The notes under the pieces: model-generated
The model's database searches: none
The model's input: the letters and a program-made list of their open reading frames with translations, nothing else
What the model was told of the DNA's origin: nothing
Shown: one piece after another, positions 5,037 to 10,741 of the stretch
How the letters are laid out: each line of letters begins with the position of its first letter
How positions within the stretch are numbered: position 1 is the first letter of the stretch
Program-made: the position numbers and the translations under genes
Origin: DASTCC01 sp035711465
Lineage (GTDB): Bacteria > Acidobacteriota > Vicinamibacteria > Vicinamibacterales > SCN-69-37
Reading direction: 5' to 3'
Length of the DNA stretch: 10,741 nt
NCBI GenBank assembly: GCA_035711465.1
Contig: DASTCC010000002.1
Span: 1-10,741 of the forward strand

Positions 5037-6908
5037 ATGGTCTGCGTCGCCCGCGCTGCCTCGCTCGTCCTCGTTCTGATCCTCGCGGCTGCCGCCGCCG
5101 CGCCGCAATCGCGGTGGCGGCGGCTCGACAGTCCGAACTTCATCGTCATCGGCGAGGTCGGCGACGGCGAGCTCCGCGACGTCGCGATCAAGTTCGAAGG
5201 CTTTCGCGAGGTGCTCGGCCGCGTGCTCGACGAGCGGCTGACCCACTCGCCGGTGCCCACCGTCGTCCTCGTCTTTCGCAGCGAGTCGTCGTACGCGCCG
5301 TTCATGCCGACGTATCAGGGCAAGCGGGTGGACGTGCTCGGCCTGTTCGTGCCCCGACGCGACGTCAACTTCATCTCGATGCGCATCGATCGCCGCGACG
5401 AAGGCCTGCGCGTCGTGTTCCATGAGTTCGCGCACCTGATGGTGTCGAACAGCGGCATGCGGCTGCCGGTGTGGTTGAGCGAAGGCCTGGCGGAGTACTA
5501 CAGCACGTTCCAGCTCGACCGCGGCCGCGAGGCGGTGATCGGGCGCGTCTATGAGGGCCATCTCCAGCTCCTCAACGAGCGCCGCCTGTTGACGCTGCCG
5601 GAGTTGCTCGGCGTCACCCATGACTCCCCGATGTACAACGAGGGCACCCGGCGGTCGGTGCTCTACGCGCAGTCGTGGGCGCTGACGCACATGCTGTTGC
5701 AGGGCAAGCCCAATCGCCTGAAGCAGCTCCAGGTCTACATGAGCGAGATCGTCCGCGGGACGCCGTCGGTCGACGCCTGGCAGCGGGCGTTCGGCTCCGA
5801 GGACATCGCCAAGGCACTCGAGACCTACATCCGCGGCGCTTCGTACATGGAGACGCTCCACAAGTTCACCGATGCGGTCGCGAAGTTCGAAGGGGCGCCG
5901 GCGCCGATGACGCCGTCGGACGTCGATGCCTTCCAGGCACACTACCTCATCGAGATGGCGCAGCTCGACGCCGCAGAGACGCGGCTGCGCGCGGCGGCCG
6001 GACGCGATTCCAGCGACGTCCGCATCGGCGTCGTCAACGCGATGCTGCATCTGGAGCGTCGACAGGAGGCCGGAATCGAGCCGGCTCTGCGCGCCGCGGC
6101 CTCGGCCGACGACTGGTTCGTGCGCTATCTGGCCGGCGTCAACCTCGCCTCGGCGCTCGAAACTCGCGGCGCGTCGATCACCGCCGACGATGTGGCGGCG
6201 GTGAGAACGCTGCTCGCGCAATCGGCCGACGGCCGACAGCCCTTCGCACACGCCGCCGCGCGGCTGGCCAGAATCGAGATGGCGACAGCGGCGGGGCCGA
6301 CCGCCGAAACGCGCTCGGCGTTGCAGCGCGCGGTACTGAGCACTCCGGGCCGTCCCGAGTACGCGATGCTGCTGGCGCAGGTGTTCGCGCGCCTGCAGGA
6401 GTTCGCATCGGCGCGCGAGCTGCTCGGCCTGCTGATGACGACGCGATTCCCGGAAGATGTTCGCGACAGGGCGAGACGATTGATGGGCAGCGTCGTCGAG
6501 ATGGAAACCGCGCGCAGTCGCCGCGCTGGTGGCGGTGGGCCGGCGCCAGTCCCTTCGGCTGTCGGCTCGGGTTCCGCCGAGACGACCTCGGAGCTCAGCG
6601 GGTCGCGGATGGGGCAGCCCGTGTTCAGACCGCTCCAGCCGGGCGAGCAGCGCCTCGAGGGCACGCTCGAACGCATCGACTGCGTCGTCGGCAAAGGCGT
6701 CACGTTCCGCGTCAAGACAGCCGACGGCCAGAGCGAGGTCACGTCGCCTGATCTGACTTCGGTCGACTTCATCACGTATCGAAACGACATCACGGGGTCC
6801 GTGACTTGCGGGGCGGTCAATCCGGCGCTGCCCGTGTACGTCACGTGGCGCGCTGGGGGCGATCCGGGATCGCGGGTTGCGGTGGCGATCGAGATACTAC
6901 CTAAATGA
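5037..6908 (+). CDS. Exported peptidase MA-like zinc metallopeptidase with helical-repeat region (DUF1570-like)
   Basis: This 623-residue protein starts with a signal peptide (SLVLVLILAAAAAAP, about residues 9-23). A gluzincin domain follows: SPNFIVIGE near 32-40, then VVFHEFAHLMVSNSG with His129, Glu130 and His133, and PVWLSEGLAEYYSTF with Glu149 as the third zinc ligand. H-E-x-x-H then W-x-x-E-G-x-A-E is the peptidase MA/DUF1570 signature. YAQSWALTHML (210-220) is the usual following helix. Residues about 295-490 are alanine-rich paired helices resembling TPR-like repeats. A low-complexity linker (about 493-528) leads to a beta-rich terminal domain (about 538-623) starting EGTLERIDCVVGKGVTFRVK, with Cys549 and Cys591. 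It probably acts in the periplasm; the substrate is unknown. All catalytic residues are present, so it looks active. The start is set by the SD at 5025 and lies 43 bp after the beta-barrel gene. Confidence 0.88.
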   Translation: MVCVARAASLVLVLILAAAAAAPQSRWRRLDSPNFIVIGEVGDGELRDVAIKFEGFREVLGRVLDERLTHSPVPTVVLVFRSESSYAPFMPTYQGKRVDVLGLFVPRRDVNFISMRIDRRDEGLRVVFHEFAHLMVSNSGMRLPVWLSEGLAEYYSTFQLDRGREAVIGRVYEGHLQLLNERRLLTLPELLGVTHDSPMYNEGTRRSVLYAQSWALTHMLLQGKPNRLKQLQVYMSEIVRGTPSVDAWQRAFGSEDIAKALETYIRGASYMETLHKFTDAVAKFEGAPAPMTPSDVDAFQAHYLIEMAQLDAAETRLRAAAGRDSSDVRIGVVNAMLHLERRQEAGIEPALRAAASADDWFVRYLAGVNLASALETRGASITADDVAAVRTLLAQSADGRQPFAHAAARLARIEMATAAGPTAETRSALQRAVLSTPGRPEYAMLLAQVFARLQEFASARELLGLLMTTRFPEDVRDRARRLMGSVVEMETARSRRAGGGGPAPVPSAVGSGSAETTSELSGSRMGQPVFRPLQPGEQRLEGTLERIDCVVGKGVTFRVKTADGQSEVTSPDLTSVDFITYRNDITGSVTCGAVNPALPVYVTWRAGGDPGSRVAVAIEILPK

Positions 6909-7163
6909 CGGGTGACGACGGCGAGCGATCAATGGAGAGCATCGAAGACGCGATGTCGTTGGCTCCGACGCTGGATCCGGTCGCGGCGCGGTACAAGCCA
7001 GGAGCGGGCTCGCAATCAAGCTGAGGATGAGAGGGCCTCGAATCGCAAGGTCCAGTTGGATCAAACTTCCACCCACGTTCTAGCCGAGCTGGGGCCCGGC
7101 ATAGCAGAATCTGCAACTTTCCCAACCGCTCGCGCGAAATCGGCCTGATTCCGCGCCCGCCTC

Positions 7164-7179
7164 TGGCACGCTACTCGCA
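7164..7179 (+). promoter_or_regulatory. Sigma-54 (-24/-12)-like promoter match upstream of the Uma2 gene
   Basis: TGGCACG, four bases, then TCGCA gives the diagnostic GG (7165-7166), N10, GC (7177-7178) spacing. It differs from the TGGCACG-N4-TTGCA consensus at one of the core positions. A start near 7190 would leave a leader of about 57 bases. Chance matches occur in GC-rich DNA, and I see no enhancer-binding site or regulator nearby. Confidence 0.4.
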
Positions 7180-7216
7180 CTGCCAATCCAGCGCAGCCCG
7201 TCCGCTGAGACGATGC

Positions 7217-7222
7217 TATGCT
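7217..7222 (+). promoter_or_regulatory. Candidate -10 hexamer (TATGCT) upstream of the Uma2 gene
   Basis: TATGCT matches the -10 consensus at four of six positions. The same TATGCTC string precedes the permease gene at 8188. There is no clear -35 partner here. Confidence 0.35.
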
Positions 7223-7246
7223 CCGTCCGTGGACGGCAGGGACGAC

Positions 7247-7819
7247 ATGAAATCGACCTCGCCGGCGAAGCTCACCTACGAGGACCTTCTGCGCTCTCCC
7301 GACGACGGGCTGCGGCACGAGCTCATCGACGGGGAGCACTACGTGACGCCCTCGCCCAACCTCCCGCACCAGCGGCTTGTCGGTCGGCTGTTCCTCGCGA
7401 TTCACGACTGCCTTACGAGAACCGGACAGGGCGAGGTGCTTCTGTCGCCGCTCGACGTGGTGCTCTCCGATCACGACGTCGTCGAGCCCGATCTGCTGGT
7501 CGTGCTGCGTGACCAGACGGAGATCCTCACGCCGCAACATGTCCGCGGCGCGCCGGCGGTGGTGATTGAAGTGTTGTCGGCCGGCACGAAGCGGCGCGAC
7601 GAGACGATCAAGTGGCACCTGTACGACCGCGTCGGCGTCCGCGAGTACTGGCTCGTCGATCCGGATGCCGCGTCAGCCACCGTCTGGGCTCGCACCGAGG
7701 CAGGGCAGCAGTGGTCGAAGTCGGAGTCGATGGCGTCACGTGGCGACGTGATGGCCTCGGAAGCGGTCACGGACTTTCGTCTGTCGGTCGCCGATCTGTT
7801 CGGAAGCGCTTCGCACTAA
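7247..7819 (+). CDS. Uma2/DUF820-family PD-(D/E)xK nuclease-fold protein
   Basis: This 190-residue protein has the full family pattern. LTYEDLLRSPDDGLRHELIDGE (9-30) contains the conserved Glu25 and GE. PSPNLPHQRLVGRLF (36-49) is the family's helix start. DVVEPDLLVV (77-86) carries Asp82, PAVVIEVLSAGTKRRDETIKWHLYDRVG (103-130) carries Glu108, Asp118 and Lys123, and VREYWLVDP (131-139) is the closing strand. Asp82 and Glu108 correspond to the metal-binding pair of the restriction-endonuclease-like fold. Proteins of this family are abundant in cyanobacteria and acidobacteria, often in many copies; their biological role is unsettled. I start at ATG 7247, with AGGG five bases before it. An in-frame GTG at 7229 would add six residues. 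No methyltransferase partner is adjacent. Its stop overlaps the end of the minus strand peptidase remnant by two bases. Confidence 0.9.
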   Translation: MKSTSPAKLTYEDLLRSPDDGLRHELIDGEHYVTPSPNLPHQRLVGRLFLAIHDCLTRTGQGEVLLSPLDVVLSDHDVVEPDLLVVLRDQTEILTPQHVRGAPAVVIEVLSAGTKRRDETIKWHLYDRVGVREYWLVDPDAASATVWARTEAGQQWSKSESMASRGDVMASEAVTDFRLSVADLFGSASH

Positions 7820-8100
7820 TCGTTCCGCCGTTCCCACCGCCTCCCGCCCGTATTGACCGCATCCCCAAGGTACTGGTGGATGAACGTCTCCATGCGCCCC
7901 AGCGTGTAGAGCCAGCGGCTGTGGAGCAGCGACTCCTGCGTGTCGTCCGGGAACACGATCAGCTCGAAGGGCACGTCGCGCTGGCGCAGCAGTTGGACCA
8001 GGCCGGTCGTCTGCTGGAACGCGACGTTTGCCGGTCGAGCGTGAACGGCGAATCCCAACGCGAACGGCGCGCAGACGAGCACGAGGATTGTCGGTTTCAG
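7816..8100 (-). pseudogene. Internally deleted S9 (prolyl oligopeptidase-like) peptidase remnant
   Basis: A 94-codon frame reads as two ends of one protein. The first 22 codons (LKPTILVLVCAPFALGFAVH, then A-R) look like a Sec signal peptide, but begin with CTG where ATG would be expected. They run straight into NVAFQQTTGLVQLLRQRDVP (from codon 26) and FELIVFPDDTQESLLHSRW, then YTLGRMETFIHQYLG. That is the C-terminal end of the alpha/beta-hydrolase domain of S9 peptidases, where intact members read approximately 'NVxFxQTxxLVQxLR...FELLVFPDExHDFLLHxxW'. The position of the catalytic His in that motif is Gln here. The nucleophile Ser, the Asp and the beta-propeller are missing, so several hundred codons are gone and the product cannot be an active peptidase. 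The frame is intact across the junction. A small novel exported protein is the alternative reading, but I consider it less likely. Confidence 0.7.
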
Positions 8101-8162
8101 GGCAGATGAAGGGTATTGTGCATCCTGGCCGTCAGGCGCTCAATCACTTCGCCGAACCGCAC
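8097..8162 (-). CDS. Possible 21-codon ORF just upstream of the S9 remnant
   Basis: A GTG at 8162 is preceded, with five bases' spacing, by GGAGG inside GGGAGGTGA, one of the best ribosome sites in the window. It opens a short frame, RFGEVIERLTARMHNTLHLP, that stops at TGA 8099-8097. The stop overlaps the first codon of the S9 remnant as CTGA, which would have been ATGA coupling if that codon was once ATG. It could be a leader peptide, the shortened remains of an upstream gene, or chance. I do not recognise the peptide. Confidence 0.25.
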   Translation of the reverse strand: MRFGEVIERLTARMHNTLHLP

Positions 8163-8163
8163 G

Positions 8164-8193
8164 TTCACCTCCCACCTTCGAGCGCGTTATGCT
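8164..8193 (+). promoter_or_regulatory. Candidate promoter of the ADOP permease gene
   Basis: TTCACC (8164-8169) and TATGCT (8188-8193) match -35 and -10 hexamers at four of six positions each, separated by 18 bp. The ATG at 8209 follows 15 bases after the -10, so the leader would be under ten bases and no Shine-Dalgarno is present. This is consistent with a nearly leaderless transcript. Confidence 0.45.
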
Positions 8194-8208
8194 CTCGATG
8201 AGCCCTCC

Positions 8209-10695
8209 ATGCAGCGCAGCCGTCTCGTGACCGCCGTCGAGTCGCTCCGCCGCGACGTTCACGCGACCCTGCGGCTGTTCCGTCGCCATCCCGGCTTTGC
8301 CGCGGCGGCGGTGCTGACGATCGCGCTCGGCAGCGTGCCGCTCGCCGGCACGTTCGCGCTCGCGAACGCGCTGTTCTTCCGTGCCGCGCCGGGCGTGACC
8401 GCCGATCGGCTCGTGCGCGTTGGCGTCATCACCCGTGACGCGACCGGCGACACGGATCCTGCGGCGTTGTCGTACGCCAATCACGCCCAGCTGACCGCGC
8501 GTCTGTCGACGATGACCGGCCTGGCCGGCTATCTCGATACGTCGGCGTCGATCGTGGCGCCCGGCGTCGACGCGCTCTACGTCGACGTCTCCTTTGTCAT
8601 GCACGAGTACTTTCGCGTGCTCGGCCTGCGCATGGCCGCGGGCCGGCACTTCACGGCGGAGGAGGACCGGCCGGCGGACGTCGTGCCGGTCGTGATTCTC
8701 GGGCATACGCTGGCGTCGCGGCTCTTCGACGACGCCGCGGCCGCCGTGAACCGGACCGTCTTCGTGAACGGCCTCGCGTTCACCGTCGTCGGCGTCGCTG
8801 CGGACGGATTCCGCGGCCTCAACAACGATCACTACGCGCAGATGTGGTTGCCCGGCGCGGCGTGGCTCTATGCGAATCACACTCCGCGCGGCCGCTGGGC
8901 GGAGAGCATGCGCCGGGGCGTGTTCGAGACGTTCATCGGGCGTCTGGCGCCGGATGCCGACGAGGCGAGCGCCCGAGCGGAGCTTGCCGCGGCCACGCGA
9001 GCGCTGCCGCCAGGTGAGCCCCGGGCGCTGCCGATCGCCGAGGTCGAGGTCACTCGTCAGGCGGGGATGTCGTTCTCGACGCCGCGGATGGGAAGCGACG
9101 TCGCGCGCATGGCCGCGCTCCTGACTGGAGCGGCCGGGCTGCTCCTTCTCCTCGCAGGCGCCAACGTCGGCAACCTGATGCTGTTCCGCCGCGCCCGCCG
9201 GCGTCAGGAGATGGCGACGCGAACCGCGCTCGGCGCGTCGCGCTGGCAGCTTCTGCGCGCGCATCTGATCGAGGTGTCGCTCCTGGCCGTCGCTGGCGCG
9301 GCCCTCGGATTGCTGCTGACATTGCTCCTCTCGCGCGGACTCGAGAACGTCGTCATTCCCCAGGCCGGCTTTGCCGCGCTGCCGCTCGACTGGCGCGTCA
9401 TCGCGTTGTCGGTGATCAGCGCACTCGTCGTCGGCCTTGCCTTCGGTGGCGTGCCCGCACTCGTCCGCGGCCCGGGGAGCCGTTTCGAGCTGGGCGCCGC
9501 GATGCCCGCGCGAACGCCGCGGCTGCGTCAGGCGCTTTCGGTCACGCAGCTGGCGCTGTCGTTGTCGCTGCTGGTCGGCAGCGTCCTTCTGCTCGCGACG
9601 GTGCGCAACCTCCTCGCCGACGACCTCGGCTTCGATCCGTCGCCGATCGCGAGTGCGCACGTCTCGCCGGACGACAACGGCTACGACGACGCGCGCGCGG
9701 AGGCGTACTACCGCGAGCTGCTGACGCGCGCACGGGCGCGGCCGGACATCGCCGCGGTCAGCGTCAGCAGCAGCGCGCCGGTTCTTGGCACGGCGCTGCG
9801 CACCCGCGTGCAAGCGCCCGGCGACGCCGCGCCGATTCTCTCCGTCCCGACGAACGGCGTCAGCGCCGACTACTTTCGCGTGCTCGGTCTGCCGATCGTG
9901 CGCGGCCGGCCGTTCAGCGACGACGAGACGTTCGCGGCGCAGGACGGGCTCTGCGGACCGATCGTCCTCAGCGAGTCGCTGGCGACGCGCCTGTTCGGAT
10001 CGGCCGACGCATTGAATCGCGTAGTCATGCTGCCGCAGGGATCTCGCGCGCCGCTCCAGTGCGCGGTCGTCGGCGTCGCGGCGGACGTGCGGATGCTCGG
10101 CGCCGGCACGGACTGGACGCCGATGATGTACCGACCATTCGGCCGCATCGGGCTCTTCCGCGCGACGATTCTGGCCCGCGCCGGCGGCGCGGCGCCCATT
10201 GTTTCGGCGTCGCTCCGTGACGTCTCCTCGTCAATCGATGCGGCGCTGCCGCTCTTCGGCCGCGCCTCGCTTGCCGACGGTCTCGCGTTTCAGATTGGCG
10301 GCCGGCGCATCATCTCGTCGGTGCTCGCGACGCTCGCGGCGCTGGGTCTCCTCATGGCCGCCGTCGGGCTCTACGGGTTGATCTCCGAGACCGTCCTCGA
10401 TCGCCGCCGCGAGCTCGGGATTCGCATGGCGGTCGGCGCCGGACCTCGATCCATTCTGTGGGTCGTGCTGCGACGGGCGTTGATCCTCGCGGTCAGCGGC
10501 ATCGCGATCGGCCTGGCGCTATCAGCGGGCGGCGCCCAGGTCCTCCGCGCGCAGTTGTTCGGCGTCTCGACGACGGAGCCGTGGATCTATGCGACGGCGG
10601 CCGGCGTGCTCGCGCTCGTCGTCGTCGCGGCGAGTCTGGCGCCAGCGATCCGCGCGACTCGGGTGGACGTGAGCGAAGTACTCAGGGCGAACTGA
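8209..10695 (+). CDS. ADOP-type ABC permease (duplicated MacB/FtsX permease), no partner ATPase in window
   Basis: This 828-residue protein has two fused MacB/FtsX-like permease units, the layout of acidobacterial duplicated orphan permeases. The N-terminal region has LRLFRRHPGFAAAAVLTIAL (21-40), the first membrane helix (about 31-56), then a periplasmic MacB-type domain with MHEYFRVLGLRMAAGRHF (131-148). Membrane helices follow at about 301-325, 352-376 and 396-418. The first coupling motif is EMATRTALGASRWQLLRAHL (334-353). The second unit starts with a helix at about 442-466 and has SADYFRVLGLPIVRGRPFS (552-570) and helices at 702-726, 752-776 and 793-815. Its coupling motif is ELGIRMAVGAGPRSILWVVL (735-754). 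It ends in AIRATRVDVSEVLRAN, as the family does. No ABC ATPase lies alongside, as is typical of the orphan type. ATG 8209 is chosen because the family normally begins about 20-25 residues before the RRHPGF-like motif. The frame continues upstream to 8116 without recognisable sequence. The substrate is unknown. Confidence 0.93.
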   Translation: MQRSRLVTAVESLRRDVHATLRLFRRHPGFAAAAVLTIALGSVPLAGTFALANALFFRAAPGVTADRLVRVGVITRDATGDTDPAALSYANHAQLTARLSTMTGLAGYLDTSASIVAPGVDALYVDVSFVMHEYFRVLGLRMAAGRHFTAEEDRPADVVPVVILGHTLASRLFDDAAAAVNRTVFVNGLAFTVVGVAADGFRGLNNDHYAQMWLPGAAWLYANHTPRGRWAESMRRGVFETFIGRLAPDADEASARAELAAATRALPPGEPRALPIAEVEVTRQAGMSFSTPRMGSDVARMAALLTGAAGLLLLLAGANVGNLMLFRRARRRQEMATRTALGASRWQLLRAHLIEVSLLAVAGAALGLLLTLLLSRGLENVVIPQAGFAALPLDWRVIALSVISALVVGLAFGGVPALVRGPGSRFELGAAMPARTPRLRQALSVTQLALSLSLLVGSVLLLATVRNLLADDLGFDPSPIASAHVSPDDNGYDDARAEAYYRELLTRARARPDIAAVSVSSSAPVLGTALRTRVQAPGDAAPILSVPTNGVSADYFRVLGLPIVRGRPFSDDETFAAQDGLCGPIVLSESLATRLFGSADALNRVVMLPQGSRAPLQCAVVGVAADVRMLGAGTDWTPMMYRPFGRIGLFRATILARAGGAAPIVSASLRDVSSSIDAALPLFGRASLADGLAFQIGGRRIISSVLATLAALGLLMAAVGLYGLISETVLDRRRELGIRMAVGAGPRSILWVVLRRALILAVSGIAIGLALSAGGAQVLRAQLFGVSTTEPWIYATAAGVLALVVVAASLAPAIRATRVDVSEVLRAN

Positions 10696-10702
10696 GCGGC
10701 GT

Positions 10703-10741
10703 CTGGCGCCGGGTTGACCGGGCGCCGGCTTGGTGTTATTT
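10703..10741 (+). terminator. Probable terminator hairpin after the permease gene (cut by window end)
   Basis: CTGGCGCC (10703-10710) can pair with GGCGCCGG (10721-10728), giving an eight-pair stem with one G-T wobble. The loop allows two more G-C pairs around TTGA. It is followed by CTTGGTGTTATTT, which is T-rich only near the window end. It starts seven bases after the stop codon. The T-tract is weak and incomplete here, so an intrinsic terminator is likely but not certain. Confidence 0.5.

Larger units (their letters stand above)
6909..7246. other. Gene-free intergenic region with regulatory candidates at its right end
   Basis: In these 338 bp no frame has a recognisable product or believable start. 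A + strand frame at 6912-7148 and a minus frame at 6901-7125 are open but featureless. The left two thirds hold nothing I can identify. The right end contains a -24/-12-like site (7164-7179) and a TATGCT hexamer (7217-7222), listed separately. Confidence 0.55.

Noticed and set aside
4962..6251. Minus strand open frame of 429 codons opposite the MA-like peptidase
   Set aside because: It is an antisense shadow. The + frame has a signal peptide, the HExxH site and a Shine-Dalgarno.
9787..9800. TGGCACGG string resembling another sigma-54 site
   Set aside because: It lies inside the permease coding region and does not keep the GG-N10-GC spacing.
8140..9813. Minus strand open frame of 557 codons opposite the permease
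   Set aside because: The product is Arg/His/Glu-rich low-complexity sequence, an antisense shadow of a clear ADOP permease frame.
1..10741. Search for insertion sequences, integrases, tRNAs or CRISPR
   Set aside because: No transposase or integrase motifs, no paired terminal repeats, and no tRNA-like or regularly spaced repeat structure was seen.

Overview
The window is GC-rich DNA with strong G/C preference at third codon positions. Its gene content points to an Acidobacteriota chromosome, most likely of the Vicinamibacteria type. The indicators are a duplicated orphan MacB/FtsX-type permease, a BlaI/M56 antirepressor pair, a wHTH-nucleotidyltransferase pair, a Uma2-family protein, and a secreted HExxH peptidase with helical repeats. 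This taxonomic call is inference from gene content; no rRNA or marker gene is present.

Layout. Positions 1-1112 hold two tandem paralogues on the + strand: the 3' end of one and a complete second copy, joined by an ATGA overlap. They are unnamed proteins whose conserved Cys and His motifs suggest a papain-like fold. Positions 1066-2030 (minus strand) hold a two-gene operon: a winged-helix regulator followed, one base after its stop, by a pol-beta-like nucleotidyltransferase. The operon has a compact AT-rich promoter with an inverted repeat, and its tail overlaps the paralogue gene convergently by 47 bp. Positions 2255-4250 (+) hold a blaI-like repressor and an M56 antirepressor peptidase behind twin palindromic operators. 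The M56 protein carries a poly-proline linker and a small beta-rich domain where classical BlaR1 has a penicillin-binding domain. Positions 4304-6908 (+) encode two exported proteins: a small outer-membrane beta-barrel candidate and a 623-residue peptidase MA-like protein.

Positions 6909-7246 contain no gene but include a -24/-12 (sigma-54-like) match and a -10-like hexamer ahead of a Uma2/DUF820 protein (7247-7819). On the minus strand at 7816-8162 lies a degraded locus. An S9 prolyl-oligopeptidase-like gene appears to have lost its whole middle, leaving a signal-peptide-like start joined directly to the C-terminal end of the hydrolase domain. A 21-codon ORF is coupled just upstream of it. 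Positions 8188-10741 (+) hold a complete 828-residue ADOP-type permease and a probable terminator.

The genes do not form one pathway. They make three small regulatory or accessory modules (the paralogue pair, wHTH-NTase, blaI-M56) plus independent envelope genes. The clearest points of interest are the unusual sensor domain on the M56 protein with its operators, the wHTH-NTase module and its operator/promoter, the Cys/His paralogue pair, and the internally deleted S9 peptidase. I did not see a CRISPR array, insertion sequence, tRNA, rRNA or a clearly new defence system.
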